NCBI RefSeq assembly: GCF_026790065.1
Contig: NZ_JALAMO010000007.1
Span: 184,829-248,828 of the forward strand
Source of the DNA: Bacillus sp. N13C7
GTDB taxonomy: Bacteria; Bacillota; Bacilli; Bacillales; Bacillaceae
Length of the DNA stretch: 64,000 nt
Reading direction: 5' to 3'
This document shows positions 33,843 to 45,331 of the stretch, one piece after another. The first letter of the stretch is position 1; every line of letters starts with the position of its first letter. A model generated the notes under the pieces. The model saw only the letters and a list, made by a program, of their open reading frames with translations, did not search any database and had not been told where the DNA came from. The position numbers and the translations under genes were made by a program.

Positions 33843-34379
33843 TTATTTTGTCATTTGCAAGTCTTTTGTTTTCATATAGCCTGTCGAACCGCCGTAATCA
33901 ACGAATACCCAATCAAAATCAAAACCGCCTTTTTTCGTTTTACTCCAGCCTAAAAAAGAAACGCTTGTGTCTGCCGGTAAAGTCTTGATGTTTTTTCCTT
34001 CAGCGGAAGTATATACTTTCGTTGATGTTTTGGTTTTTACTGTTGTCGCTTCTTTTACAATGTAATGAGTAGAGACAAAACCTGTTTTGCCGTTTTTATA
34101 ATGAACCTTTGCCCAGTCAGCGTTTGCGAAGGAAATTAGCTTTAAGCTGTCGCCCAAATGCAGCGTGTCGGCTTTATGACTTGATGCGGAAGCCTTCGTT
34201 CTGACATTTAGAGCCTCTGCTGATACCAAATAAGAATCAATCGGATAGCTGTATAAATCATCAATGCTTACACTTGTTTCTGGCTGTTGTGCATGGAGTG
34301 TGCTTGCAGTCCCTGCAGAAGCCGCAGTCATTCCAGCTGCAAGTGCTAAAGTTGATAATACTTTTGTTGTTTTGTTCAT
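33843..34379 (-). CDS. ywsB: YwsB, secreted SH3b-domain wall protein
   Basis: A 178-residue secreted protein with a signal peptide (cleavage near ALA...LHA-QQ, about residue 30) and two bacterial SH3 domains, one at about 50-105 (VSAEALNVRTKASASSHKADTLHLGDSLKLI) and one at about 112-175. No catalytic domain, so a wall-binding protein. GAGGAGAGGAACGAA precedes the ATG. B. subtilis YwsB is a general-stress (sigma-B) protein as I recall; no clear sigma-B promoter is seen. Confidence 0.9.
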   Translation of the reverse strand: MNKTTKVLSTLALAAGMTAASAGTASTLHAQQPETSVSIDDLYSYPIDSYLVSAEALNVRTKASASSHKADTLHLGDSLKLISFANADWAKVHYKNGKTGFVSTHYIVKEATTVKTKTSTKVYTSAEGKNIKTLPADTSVSFLGWSKTKKGGFDFDWVFVDYGGSTGYMKTKDLQMTK

Positions 34380-34453
34380 TTCGTTCCTCTCCTCACGTAA
34401 GAGAAATAATTCATTCTATATCCCTATTCACGTTTTAGAAGATCCCTAAACAT

Positions 34454-34480
34454 AAAAAGGATCAGATGAAAATCTGACCC
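34454..34480 (-). terminator. Terminator of the ribose operon
   Basis: GGGTCAGAT / ATCTGATCC on the minus strand with a four-base loop, followed by TTTTT. Confidence 0.88.
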
Positions 34481-34487
34481 ATGGCAT

Positions 34488-35405
34488 TTATTTTTTCGTT
34501 TCTAGTTTGAGAGGTGCGGATATTGATTTTTTCACTTTTTTTCCGTGCAAAATATCATCTGCTGCTTCTGTAGCCAGTTTACCGATCAATTCAGGCTGCT
34601 GAGCGACGGTGGCCGATAGCTTTCCGTCTTTAATGGAAGCGAGCGCATCTTTATTGCCATCAAAGCCGACCACTAAAATATCTTTTCCTGAGCTGTTAAT
34701 TGCCTCAAGAGCACCGAGCGCCATTTCATCATTGTGAGCAAAAACAGCTTGGATATCCGGATGGCCCTGCAGCAGGTTTTCCATGACCGTCAGGCCTTTG
34801 GTGCGGTCAAAGTCAGCTGATTGCTTGGTAACAACGTCGAGCTTTTGGTCTGCGATGTTATGAAATCCTGAACCGCGTTCCCGTGTGGCAGATGCACCGG
34901 GCACGCCTTCAAGCTCTGCCACCTTTGCTCCTTTTCCAAGTTTGTCGGAAATAAACGCCGCGGCCATTTCACCGCCTTTCACATTATCGGAAGCGACGAG
35001 GGTTTCAACTTTTCCTTGTTCGGCAGATCGATCGATTGCTACAACGGGCACACCGACTGCGTTTGCAGATTCTACTGCCGTTGAGATCGCTGAGGAATCA
35101 GTCGGGTTGATTAACAATGCATCAACACCTTGCTGAATTAAATCTTCCACGTCACTCGTCTGTTTCGATGAATCATTTTGTGCATCAACAATGATGACTT
35201 TCATTCCCCGTTTTTCAGCTTCTTTTTCGATGCCCTTTTTTAATGAGACAAAAAAGGGGTTGTTAAGCGTTGAGACAGACAAGCCGATGGTGAATTCCTT
35301 TTTGTTCCCTGAGTTTGACGGCTTTGCCCACTGAGGCGGCTCAAGCGAACAGGCGGTTAATAACAACAATGACAACGTTAAAATGACGGATACAGCCTTT
35401 TTCAT
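34488..35405 (-). CDS. rbsB: Ribose ABC transporter binding lipoprotein RbsB
   Basis: A 305-residue substrate-binding lipoprotein: signal peptide with lipobox LTAC (Cys19), then a type I periplasmic-binding fold with FTIGLSVSTLNNPFF, NPTDSSAI and FAHNDEMALGALEA. It captures ribose for RbsA/RbsC. Last gene of the operon, 15 bases after rbsC. Confidence 0.95.
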   Translation of the reverse strand: MKKAVSVILTLSLLLLTACSLEPPQWAKPSNSGNKKEFTIGLSVSTLNNPFFVSLKKGIEKEAEKRGMKVIIVDAQNDSSKQTSDVEDLIQQGVDALLINPTDSSAISTAVESANAVGVPVVAIDRSAEQGKVETLVASDNVKGGEMAAAFISDKLGKGAKVAELEGVPGASATRERGSGFHNIADQKLDVVTKQSADFDRTKGLTVMENLLQGHPDIQAVFAHNDEMALGALEAINSSGKDILVVGFDGNKDALASIKDGKLSATVAQQPELIGKLATEAADDILHGKKVKKSISAPLKLETKK

Positions 35406-35419
35406 ATGAAAAACCCCTC

Positions 35420-36388
35420 CTATGCTGACTTCTTTCGGTCTAATAACACCGCAATTAAGATGACTATCCCTTTGACAACCAGCTGGTAGAACGATGAGAC
35501 ACCAAGCAGGTTGAGCCCGTTATTCAGTGTGCCGATGATAAGCACCCCGATTAACGTGCCGACAATGCGTCCACGGCCGCCGGAAAGACTTGTTCCTCCT
35601 AAGACGACCGCCGCGATAGCATCCAGCTCATACGATTCCCCGGCAGTCGGCTGGGCTGAATGCAGCCGGGAAGTCAAGATTGCGCCGGCAAGGGCGGATA
35701 AAAGCCCGGCTAAGGAATAGATCATCACTTTCACACGCGTTACTTTAATGCCTGAAATGAGCGCGGCTTTTTCATTGCCTCCGATTGCGTATGTTCGGCG
35801 CCCGAACGGTGTTTTGTGAAGAAGCACCCACAGGATGGCAAAGGCAAGAACCATCGTAATCGCCGGTACAGGAATGCCTAAAAAGTAACCGCGTCCGAAC
35901 AGCTGAAAAGCGTAGTTTGTGCCAAGTCCGGTAATCGGGTTTCCATCTGTATACACAAGCGTCAGTCCGCGAAATACAGTCATGGTTGCAAGCGTAGCGA
36001 TAAAGGGCGCCATTTTTCCTTTTGTGATCAATAGTCCGTTGATCATCCCGAGTACGGCACCAATGATACAGCCGAGGATGATCGCAAGAACCGGATCGAC
36101 ACCGGATACAATCATTCCGGCAACTAAAGCGCTTGACAGGGCAAGAATAGCGCCGACAGAAAGATCAATGCCGCCAGTTAAAATCACAAAGGTCATGCCG
36201 AATGCGATTAATCCGTTAATGGCGACCTGGCGAAGCAGGTTTAAAATATTCAGCGGTTCAAGAAAGCTGGGATTTAAAATCGATACAATGATCACGAGAA
36301 TAAATAAACCGAGAAACGGGCCCAGTTTTTGCATGACTCCGTCGAAGTGAATCCGTTTTTGTTCTGTTTGCAGTTGTTCCGTTTTCAT
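35420..36388 (-). CDS. rbsC: Ribose ABC transporter permease RbsC
   Basis: A 322-residue inner-membrane permease of the BPD_transp_2 family with eight to ten helices and motifs GMTFVILTGGIDLSVGAILALSS and GGTSLSGGRGRI typical of sugar permeases. Start ATG 36388, one base after the rbsA stop, with GGAGGG inside the end of rbsA. Confidence 0.95.
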   Translation of the reverse strand: MKTEQLQTEQKRIHFDGVMQKLGPFLGLFILVIIVSILNPSFLEPLNILNLLRQVAINGLIAFGMTFVILTGGIDLSVGAILALSSALVAGMIVSGVDPVLAIILGCIIGAVLGMINGLLITKGKMAPFIATLATMTVFRGLTLVYTDGNPITGLGTNYAFQLFGRGYFLGIPVPAITMVLAFAILWVLLHKTPFGRRTYAIGGNEKAALISGIKVTRVKVMIYSLAGLLSALAGAILTSRLHSAQPTAGESYELDAIAAVVLGGTSLSGGRGRIVGTLIGVLIIGTLNNGLNLLGVSSFYQLVVKGIVILIAVLLDRKKSA

Positions 36389-36389
36389 A

Positions 36390-37871
36390 TTACCGCCCTC
36401 CCGTGGCAAGTGTCATAATTCGTTCTTGTGTTGCTTCCTGCGCATCGATTTCTCCGCTGATTCTGCCTTCATGGACAACGATAATGCGATCGCTCATCTC
36501 GAGAATTTCCGGCAGCTCTGATGACACCATAATGATAGCGACGCCGCGCTCTGTCAGCTCGTTCATCAGCGAATAAATTTCCCGTTTCGCACCCACATCC
36601 ACACCCCTGGTCGGCTCATCCAAGATGAGCACTTTCGGTCCGATGCCGATCCACTTGGCAATCACTACTTTCTGCTGGTTGCCTCCTGATAAATGGCGTG
36701 CATGTGTTTCAGATGACGCCGTTTTGATGGTCAGGCGCTTGATTAAGAGATCGACAAATTCAGCTTCCCGTTTGTGATCAATGAGACCCTTTGGAGAAAA
36801 ACTGGACAGATTGGGCAGGGCGATATTCTCGCGAATTGATGTGTCGAGCAGAAGCCCTTCATCTTTGCGGTTTTCTGTGATAAAGCCGAGCCCTTTTTTC
36901 ACAGCATCCTGCGGGTTCTTAATGGCTGTCTTTTTTCCAGCGATCCATATCTCACCCGAATCCAGTTTGTCAACGCCGAACAGCGCCCTCATGATCTCTG
37001 TACGGCCGGCTCCCATCAATCCGGAAACACCGACGATTTCACCGGAACGAACAGAAAAGCTGATATCTTCAAAACGTCCTTTGACGGTGGCGTTTTTTAC
37101 CTCGAACATTTTGTCGCCGAGAGAAGGAGTGCGTTTCGGATATCGTTCAGTCAGCTCGCGTCCGACCATTTTTTTGACGACTTCATCAAAATCTGTTTCT
37201 GAGATGTTTGTTGTGTCTACGGTTTTTCCATCACGCATAATGGTGATTCTGTCGCAAATCGCAAAAATTTCTTCCATGCGATGCGAAATATAGACAATTG
37301 AGACGCCGTTCTTTTTTAACGCTGTAATAACCTCAAAGAGCTTGCTGATTTCACGTTCAGTCAACGCTGCGGTCGGTTCATCCATAATGATTACCTCGGC
37401 ATTTGTCATAAGCGCTTTTGCGATTTCGATCATTTGCTGTTGTCCGACGGAACATTCGCCGGCTTCTTGATCAAGAGAAAGAGAGACGGAGAGTTTGTCA
37501 AACTGGTTCTTTGCTAGCGCTTTCATTTTTCTTGTTTGTAAGACGCCCAGCTTGGAGGATATCTCTTTACCGATAAATAGATTCTCAAGAACGGTCATTT
37601 CCGGCCAGATATTCAATTCCTGATGGATAAAGGCTATTCCATGCTGTTCCGCTTCTTTTGGATTGGAAAAATACGTTTCGTTTCCGTTTATGCTGATTTG
37701 TCCTTTATCTGCTTTGTGCAGGCCTGTCAAAATGTTCATAAGCGTGGACTTGCCGGCGCCGTTTTCTCCCATTAATGCATGTACCTCGCCAGGCATGAGC
37801 TGAAAGGAAACACCTGACAATACTTGGTTTTTTCCGAATGCTTTATGAATGTCTTTCATTTCAATCTGCAT
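36390..37871 (-). CDS. rbsA: Ribose ABC transporter ATPase RbsA
   Basis: A 493-residue double ATPase. The first nucleotide-binding domain has Walker [10 protein letters not shown], signature SVGQQQM and Walker [12 protein letters not shown]; the second has the degenerate P-loop GLMGAGRTE, signature LSGGNQQKV and Walker [15 protein letters not shown]. This is the usual arrangement for monosaccharide importers. It powers RbsC. Confidence 0.95.
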   Translation of the reverse strand: MQIEMKDIHKAFGKNQVLSGVSFQLMPGEVHALMGENGAGKSTLMNILTGLHKADKGQISINGNETYFSNPKEAEQHGIAFIHQELNIWPEMTVLENLFIGKEISSKLGVLQTRKMKALAKNQFDKLSVSLSLDQEAGECSVGQQQMIEIAKALMTNAEVIIMDEPTAALTEREISKLFEVITALKKNGVSIVYISHRMEEIFAICDRITIMRDGKTVDTTNISETDFDEVVKKMVGRELTERYPKRTPSLGDKMFEVKNATVKGRFEDISFSVRSGEIVGVSGLMGAGRTEIMRALFGVDKLDSGEIWIAGKKTAIKNPQDAVKKGLGFITENRKDEGLLLDTSIRENIALPNLSSFSPKGLIDHKREAEFVDLLIKRLTIKTASSETHARHLSGGNQQKVVIAKWIGIGPKVLILDEPTRGVDVGAKREIYSLMNELTERGVAIIMVSSELPEILEMSDRIIVVHEGRISGEIDAQEATQERIMTLATGGR

Positions 37872-37886
37872 GTTTCATCCTCCTTT

Positions 37887-38282
37887 CTAGAAAAGCACAC
37901 CTGCCTGCAGGATGCAGTTGGCATATGGTGTGAATTCTCCTGTTCTTATGACTGCCTTTGCTTCTTTTGTCAGCAGCTTAAACTCCTCGTGAGAAAGGTA
38001 TTCAATCTCTTGTTCAGAGAAAAGATTTTCTAGAAATCTTGCATTCTCCTGATTGGATGCTTTTATTTCAGCTGCAGCAATGACTTTTTCGACCGCCATT
38101 TCCTCAGCCAGTACTGCCGCTGTATCTTGGAAAGCCGGAAGGCCCGGCTTCAGTGAAAGATCAATTTTCAAAACGCCGTCAGGTACCGGCAGTCCTGCAT
38201 CCGCGATGACAATTTTATCAGTGTGGCCAAGGTCGGCTAAAATCTTGGCAAGATGGCTGTTCAGTATACCGTGTTTTTTCAT
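37887..38282 (-). CDS. rbsD: D-ribose pyranase RbsD
   Basis: A 131-residue enzyme that interconverts beta-pyranose and beta-furanose forms of ribose so that RbsK receives the furanose. MKKHGILNSHLAKILADLGHTDKIVIADAGLPVP holds the conserved His20. It overlaps rbsK by four bases (ATGA), so translation is coupled. Confidence 0.95.
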   Translation of the reverse strand: MKKHGILNSHLAKILADLGHTDKIVIADAGLPVPDGVLKIDLSLKPGLPAFQDTAAVLAEEMAVEKVIAAAEIKASNQENARFLENLFSEQEIEYLSHEEFKLLTKEAKAVIRTGEFTPYANCILQAGVLF

Positions 38283-39160
38283 GTCAGCAGCTCCTCTACT
38301 TCATTTCTTGTCGGCATTCCGCCTTGGGCGCCGAAGGAGCAGACAGAAAGGGAAGCGGCACGGTTGGCAAACAGCAATGCGGCTTCAATGTCTTTTCCCT
38401 CTGCCAGAGCAACGGCGAAGGCTGCGTTAAACGTATCACCTGCTCCGGTTGTATCAACGGGCTCAACAGGGAAGGACGGGATGAGCCGCTCTTTGCTTCC
38501 TGCAGAGTAGCGGACGCCTTGTTTTCCTTCCGTAATAAAGAGCTTTGCCGGATAAAGCGCCAAGGCTTCGGAAATGGTAAGCTCAGGGAATAAAATCGAA
38601 GCCTCATGCTCATTCGGCGTGATATAGGTGGCATGATCAATTGTTTCCTGCTTCAGCGGGCGGGCTGGTGCCGGATTGAGCATAATCGGGATATCGTGAG
38701 AATGGCAGTATTTGCACACTTCATCAACCGTTTCCTCCGGGATTTCCTGCTGAATCAGCACCATATCGACCTTTTCAATCTGTTCGAGCGCGTTTAACGC
38801 ATACGCTGGGGTGATGTCATCGTTCGCGCCTTTGACAACGACAATGCTGTTGTCGCCTTCAGCAAGCACAATATGAGCGGTTCCGCTTTCCGTATGTGTA
38901 ACCGGTTCCATATGGTCAGTGCAAACGCCGTTAGCTTTGAGATTATTCAAAATAGCTGTTCCATAATGATCGTCTCCAACCTTGCCGACCATAAACACTT
39001 GCGCCCCAAGTCTGGCTGCGGCAACAGCCTGATTTGCGCCTTTGCCGCCCGGCACAGTTTGAAATGACGTGCCAAGAACCGTTTCACCGGCTTTTGGGCG
39101 TTTGTCCGAGGTGACCACTAAATCCATAGAGCAGCTACCAATCACACAAATATTATGCAT
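38279..39160 (-). CDS. rbsK: Ribokinase RbsK
   Basis: A 293-residue PfkB-family kinase making ribose 5-phosphate. N-terminal GETVLG...PGGKGANQAVAAARLGA and C-terminal DTTGAGDTFNAAFA (catalytic Asp) motifs are intact. It follows rbsR with one base between the stop and start codons. Confidence 0.95.
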   Translation of the reverse strand: MHNICVIGSCSMDLVVTSDKRPKAGETVLGTSFQTVPGGKGANQAVAAARLGAQVFMVGKVGDDHYGTAILNNLKANGVCTDHMEPVTHTESGTAHIVLAEGDNSIVVVKGANDDITPAYALNALEQIEKVDMVLIQQEIPEETVDEVCKYCHSHDIPIMLNPAPARPLKQETIDHATYITPNEHEASILFPELTISEALALYPAKLFITEGKQGVRYSAGSKERLIPSFPVEPVDTTGAGDTFNAAFAVALAEGKDIEAALLFANRAASLSVCSFGAQGGMPTRNEVEELLT

Positions 39161-39161
39161 C

Positions 39162-40853
<1,692 letters not shown>

Positions 40854-40881
40854 TTGAGAATTCATAGTGATTCTATATACT
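40854..40881 (+). promoter_or_regulatory. Sigma-A promoter candidate of the pgs operon
   Basis: TTGAGA and TATACT separated by 16 bases, about 45 bases before the pgsB start. Confidence 0.6.
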
Positions 40882-40925
40882 GATGAATGAATTTACAACA
40901 ATATAGAAGGAGATGTCGAAAAGCA

Positions 40926-42107
40926 ATGTGGTTACTCATTATAGCCTGTGCTGTCATACTGGTCATCGGAATATTAGAAAAACGACGACATCAGAAAAAC
41001 ATTGATGCCCTCCCTGTTCGGGTGAATATTAACGGCATCCGAGGAAAATCGACTGTGACAAGGCTGACAACCGGTATCTTAATAGAAGCCGGTTACAAGA
41101 CTGTTGGAAAAACAACAGGAACAGATGCAAGAATGATTTACTGGGATACACCGGAGGAAAAGCCGATTAAACGGAAACCTCAGGGACCGAATATCGGAGA
41201 GCAAAAAGAAGTCATGAAAGAAACAGTAGAAAGAGGGGCTAATGCGATTGTCAGTGAATGCATGGCTGTTAACCCCGATTATCAAATTATCTTTCAGGAA
41301 GAACTTCTGCAAGCCAATATTGGTGTGATTGTTAACGTTTTAGAAGACCATATGGATGTCATGGGGCCGACGCTTGATGAAATTGCGGAAGCGTTTACCG
41401 CTACAATTCCTTATAATGGCCATCTTGTTATTACAGATAGTGAATATACCGAGTTCTTTAAACAAAAAGCAAAAGAACGAAACACAAAAGTCATCATTGC
41501 TGATAACTCAAAAATTACAGATGAATATTTGCGTAAATTTGAATACATGGTATTCCCTGATAACGCTTCTCTGGCACTGGGTGTGGCTCAAGCACTCGGC
41601 ATTGACGAAGAAACAGCATTTAAGGGAATGCTGAATGCGCCGCCAGATCCGGGAGCAATGAGAATTCTTCCGCTGATCAGTCCGAGCGAGCCTGGGCACT
41701 TTGTTAATGGGTTTGCCGCAAACGACGCTTCTTCTACTTTGAATATATGGAAACGTGTAAAAGAAATCGGTTACCCGACCGATGATCCGATCATCATCAT
41801 GAACTGCCGCGCAGACCGTGTCGATCGGACACAGCAATTTGCAAATGACGTATTGCCTTATATTGAAGCAAGTGAACTGATCTTAATCGGTGAAACAACA
41901 GAACCGATTGTAAAAGCCTATGAAGAAGGCAAAATTCCTGCAGACAAACTGCATGATCTAGAGTATAAGTCAACAGATGAAATTATGGAATTGTTAAAGA
42001 AAAGAATGCACAACCGTGTCATATATGGCGTCGGCAATATTCATGGTGCCGCAGAGCCTTTAATTGAAAAAATCCACGAATACAAGGTTAAGCAGCTCGT
42101 AAGCTAG
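40926..42107 (+). CDS. pgsB: Poly-gamma-glutamate synthetase PgsB (CapB)
   Basis: A 393-residue membrane-attached amide ligase. One N-terminal helix (2-17) is followed by an ATP-binding Mur-ligase-like domain with P-loop INGIRGKSTVTRL. It polymerises glutamate through the gamma carboxyl group at the membrane with PgsC and PgsA. The ORF opens at 40887; ATG 40926 gives the known size, with AGAAGGAGATG upstream at slightly long spacing. First gene of pgsBCAE. Intact, so poly-gamma-glutamate production is possible. Confidence 0.96.
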   Translation: MWLLIIACAVILVIGILEKRRHQKNIDALPVRVNINGIRGKSTVTRLTTGILIEAGYKTVGKTTGTDARMIYWDTPEEKPIKRKPQGPNIGEQKEVMKETVERGANAIVSECMAVNPDYQIIFQEELLQANIGVIVNVLEDHMDVMGPTLDEIAEAFTATIPYNGHLVITDSEYTEFFKQKAKERNTKVIIADNSKITDEYLRKFEYMVFPDNASLALGVAQALGIDEETAFKGMLNAPPDPGAMRILPLISPSEPGHFVNGFAANDASSTLNIWKRVKEIGYPTDDPIIIMNCRADRVDRTQQFANDVLPYIEASELILIGETTEPIVKAYEEGKIPADKLHDLEYKSTDEIMELLKKRMHNRVIYGVGNIHGAAEPLIEKIHEYKVKQLVS

Positions 42108-42121
42108 GAGGAAATGCAGAC

Positions 42122-42571
42122 ATGTTCGGATCAGATTTATACATTGCACTAATTTTAGGTGTACTACTCAGTTTGATTTTTGCAGAAAAAACAGGAATCG
42201 TGCCGGCAGGACTTGTTGTACCGGGATATTTAGGACTTGTGTTTAATCAGCCGGTCTTTATTTTACTTGTTTTGTTAGTAAGCTTGCTCACTTATGTCAT
42301 TGTGAAATATGGTTTATCCAAATTTATGATTTTGTACGGCCGCAGAAAATTCGCTGCCATGCTGATAACAGGGATTGTCCTGAAAATTGCGTTTGATTTC
42401 CTATACCCGATTGTACCATTTGAAATCGCAGAATTTCGAGGAATCGGCATCATCGTGCCAGGTTTAATTGCCAATACCATTCAGAAACAAGGGTTAACCA
42501 TTACGTTCGGAAGCACGCTGCTGTTGAGCGGAGCGACCTTTGCTATCATGTTTGTTTACTACTTAATTTAA
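42122..42571 (+). CDS. pgsC: Poly-gamma-glutamate membrane subunit PgsC (CapC)
   Basis: A 149-residue integral membrane protein with four to five helices; conserved segments GIVPAGLVVPGYLGLV and GIGIIVPGLIANTIQKQG. It forms the catalytic membrane complex with PgsB. AGGAGG lies 11 bases before the ATG. Confidence 0.96.
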   Translation: MFGSDLYIALILGVLLSLIFAEKTGIVPAGLVVPGYLGLVFNQPVFILLVLLVSLLTYVIVKYGLSKFMILYGRRKFAAMLITGIVLKIAFDFLYPIVPFEIAEFRGIGIIVPGLIANTIQKQGLTITFGSTLLLSGATFAIMFVYYLI

Positions 42572-42589
42572 TGTAAGGTGTGTCAAACG

Positions 42590-43732
42590 ATGAAAAAAGA
42601 ACTGAGCTTTCATGAAAAGCTGCTGAAGCTGACAAAACAGCAAAAAAAGAAAACCAATAAGCACGTATTTATTGCTATTCCGATCGTTTTTTTTCTCATG
42701 TTCGCGTTTATGTGGGCGGGAAAAGCAGAAACGCCAAAGGTCAAAACGTATTCTGACGACGTTCTCTCAGCCTCATTTGTCGGTGATATTATGATGGGGC
42801 GCTATGTTGAAAAAGTAACGGACCAAAAAGGGGCAGACAGTATTTTTCAATATGTGGAACCAATCTTTAAAGCTTCGGATTATGTAGCAGGGAACTTCGA
42901 AAACCCGGTAACCTATCAAAAGAATTATAAACAAGCAGATAAAGAAATTCATCTGCAGACGAATAAGGAATCAGTGCAAGTCTTAAAAGATATGAACTTC
43001 ACGGTTCTCAACAGCGCAAACAACCACGCAATGGATTACGGCGCTGAGGGCATGAAAGATACACTTGGAGAATTCGCGAAGCAAGGTCTTGATATCGTTG
43101 GAGCAGGATACAGCTTAAGCGATGCGAAAAAGAAGATTTCGTATCAGGAAGTCAATGGGGTAACAATTGCGACGCTTGGCTTTACGGATGTGTCCGGAAA
43201 AGGCTTTGCGGCTAAAAAGAATTCACCGGGCGTGCTGCCAGCAGATCCCGAAATCTTTATCCCTATGATTTCAGAAGCGGAAAAACACGCAGACATCGTC
43301 GTTGTGCAGTCACACTGGGGACAAGAATATGACAATGATCCAAACGACCGTCAGCGCCAGCTTGCAAGAGCCATGTCTGATGCGGGAGCTGATATCATCG
43401 TCGGCCATCATCCGCACGTCTTAGAACCGATTGAAGTGTATAACGGAACTGTCATTTTCTACAGCCTCGGCAACTTTGTCTTTGACCAAGGCTGGACAAG
43501 AACGAGAGACAGTGCACTGGTTCAGTATCATCTGAAGAAAAATGGAACAGGCCACTTTGAAGTGACACCGATTGATATCCATGAAGCAACACCTGCACCG
43601 GTGAAAAAAGACAGCCTTAAACAGAAAACCATTATTCGCGAACTGACGAAAGATTCTAATTTCGCATGGAAGGTAGAAGACGGAAAATTGATGTTTGATG
43701 TTGATCATAGCCACAAACTAAAATCTAAATAA
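42590..43732 (+). CDS. pgsA: Poly-gamma-glutamate export protein PgsA (CapA)
   Basis: A 380-residue protein with a cytoplasmic basic N-terminus, one helix at about 27-45, and a large external CapA domain of the metallophosphatase-like fold: SFVGDIMMGRYVE, NSANNHAMDYG, SHWGQEYDNDPN and GADIIVGHHPHVLEP. ATG 42590 follows TAAGGTGTG. It supports polymer synthesis and export. The symbol should not be confused with phosphatidylglycerophosphate synthase, which is also called pgsA; capA/ywtB are alternatives. Confidence 0.95.
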   Translation: MKKELSFHEKLLKLTKQQKKKTNKHVFIAIPIVFFLMFAFMWAGKAETPKVKTYSDDVLSASFVGDIMMGRYVEKVTDQKGADSIFQYVEPIFKASDYVAGNFENPVTYQKNYKQADKEIHLQTNKESVQVLKDMNFTVLNSANNHAMDYGAEGMKDTLGEFAKQGLDIVGAGYSLSDAKKKISYQEVNGVTIATLGFTDVSGKGFAAKKNSPGVLPADPEIFIPMISEAEKHADIVVVQSHWGQEYDNDPNDRQRQLARAMSDAGADIIVGHHPHVLEPIEVYNGTVIFYSLGNFVFDQGWTRTRDSALVQYHLKKNGTGHFEVTPIDIHEATPAPVKKDSLKQKTIIRELTKDSNFAWKVEDGKLMFDVDHSHKLKSK

Positions 43733-43746
43733 TTGGAGTGATAAAG

Positions 43747-43914
43747 ATGAAATTTGTCAAAGCCATCTGGCCGTTTGTTGCCGTAGCCATCGTGTTCATG
43801 TTTATGTCAGCTTTTAAATTCAACGATCAGCTGACAGACCAGGAAAAGCAGAAGATTGATACGGAAATGCATAAAATCCAGCAGCAGGAAGAAATGGTAA
43901 ACGCGAGTAAATAA
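43747..43914 (+). CDS. pgsE: PgsE (CapE), small membrane protein of the pgs complex
   Basis: A 55-residue protein, one membrane helix (about 7-22) and a charged amphipathic C-terminal helix (DQLTDQEKQKIDTEMHKIQQQEE). It follows pgsA after 14 bases with TTGGAGTG as ribosome binding site. Family members (CapE) are required for full polymer production in B. anthracis and in B. subtilis under some conditions. Confidence 0.93.
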   Translation: MKFVKAIWPFVAVAIVFMFMSAFKFNDQLTDQEKQKIDTEMHKIQQQEEMVNASK

Positions 43915-43920
43915 TTCAAA

Positions 43921-43953
43921 AAAGAGAGTGTCTGATGAGACATTCTCTTTTTA
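43921..43953 (+). terminator. Terminator between pgsE and pgdS
   Basis: AAAGAGAGTGTCT / AGACATTCTCTTT 13-bp stem (one G-U), four-base loop, then TTATTT; separates synthesis from hydrolase expression. Confidence 0.88.
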
Positions 43954-44054
43954 TTTGCCCAGCATACTCATTCTGTAAAAATATCAAAAAGTTTCTTAAC
44001 ATATTCAAAAAAATACCGATGTTAAAACTGCAAAAAGAGGAGGAGATAATAAAA

Positions 44055-45296
44055 GTGAACACACTGGCAAACTGGAAAAAGTTTTTGCTTGTGGCGGTTA
44101 TCATTTGTTTTTTGGTTCCAATTATGACAAAAGCGGAGATTGCGGAGGCTGATACATCATCTGAATTGATCGTCAGCGAAGCAAACAAACTGCTTGGGTA
44201 TCAGTATAAATACGGCGGCGAAACGCCGAAAGAGGGATTCGATCCTTCGGGATTGATTCAATATGTTTTTAGTAAGGCTGATATTCATCTGCCGAGATCT
44301 GTGAACGACCAATATAAAGTCGGAACGGCCGTCAAGCCGGAGGGCCTTAAGCCGGGCGATATATTGTTTTTCAAAAAAGAGGGAAGCAGCGGGACTGCTC
44401 CGACACACGTCGCTCTTTACATCGGAGACGGCCAAATGATTCACAGTACGCAATCAAAAGGGGTTATCATCACCAATTACACAAAAAGCAGCTATTGGAG
44501 CGGGACTTATATCGGGGCGAGACGAATCGCAGCCGATCCGGCAACAGCTGACGTCCCTGTTGTTCAAGAGGCTGAAAAATATATCGGCATTCCATATGTG
44601 TTTGGCGGAAGCACGCCGTCAGAGGGCTTTGATTGCTCGGGGCTCGTGCAATATGTGTTTCAACAGGCACTCGGCATTTATCTGCCGCGATCAGCCGAAC
44701 AGCAGTGGGCAGTGGGCGAGAAGATAGCGCCTCAGAACATAAAGCCTGGTGATGTCGTCTATTTCAGCAATACGTACAAAACGGGAATTTCACATGCAGG
44801 CATTTATGCTGGCGGAGGAAGATTTATTCAGGCAAGCCGGTCAGAAAAAGTAACCATTTCCTACTTGTCAGAGGATTACTGGAAATCGAAGATGACTGGC
44901 ATTCGCCGGTTTGACAATCTGACCATTCCAAAAGAAAATCCGATTGTGTCGGAGGCAACGCTTTATGTCGGAGAAGTTCCCTACAAACAGGGCGGAGTGT
45001 CTCCAGAGACAGGTTTTGATACAGCGGGCTTTGTCCAGTATGTGTACCAGAAAGCAGCCGGTATTTCTCTGCCTCGCTACGCAACAAGCCAGTTCAAAGC
45101 CGGAACTAAGATTGAGAAGGCGGACCTGAAACCGGGAGACATCGTGTTTTTCCAGTCAACAAGCCTAAATCCGGCCATCTATATCGGAAACGGACAAGTT
45201 GTTCATGTCACATTATCAAACGGTGTGACCATCACCAATATGAACACGAGCACGTATTGGAAAGATAAATATGCGGGAAGTATACGGGTGCAATAA
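44055..45296 (+). CDS. pgdS: Poly-gamma-glutamate hydrolase PgdS (YwtD)
   Basis: A 413-residue secreted DL-endopeptidase with a signal peptide ending near ADA at about 33 and three NlpC/P60 domains (about 35-155, 165-285, 290-413). GTG start with AGAGGAGGAGAT; earlier in-frame starts lie in the preceding terminator. The catalytic Cys motif is canonical only in the middle domain (GFDCSGLVQYVF); the first has GFDPSGLIQYVF and the third GFDTAGFVQYVY, so the outer two lack the nucleophile and probably bind the polymer. It cuts released poly-gamma-glutamate, which can then be used as a nutrient. Confidence 0.96.
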   Translation: MNTLANWKKFLLVAVIICFLVPIMTKAEIAEADTSSELIVSEANKLLGYQYKYGGETPKEGFDPSGLIQYVFSKADIHLPRSVNDQYKVGTAVKPEGLKPGDILFFKKEGSSGTAPTHVALYIGDGQMIHSTQSKGVIITNYTKSSYWSGTYIGARRIAADPATADVPVVQEAEKYIGIPYVFGGSTPSEGFDCSGLVQYVFQQALGIYLPRSAEQQWAVGEKIAPQNIKPGDVVYFSNTYKTGISHAGIYAGGGRFIQASRSEKVTISYLSEDYWKSKMTGIRRFDNLTIPKENPIVSEATLYVGEVPYKQGGVSPETGFDTAGFVQYVYQKAAGISLPRYATSQFKAGTKIEKADLKPGDIVFFQSTSLNPAIYIGNGQVVHVTLSNGVTITNMNTSTYWKDKYAGSIRVQ

Positions 45297-45301
45297 AAGA
45301 C

Positions 45302-45330
45302 AAAGACTCCAGAATCTCTGGAGTCTTTTC
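45302..45330. terminator. Bidirectional terminator between pgdS and ywtE
   Basis: AAAGACTCCAGA / TCTGGAGTCTTT perfect 12-bp stem with three-base loop. Confidence 0.93.
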
Positions 45331-45331
45331 T

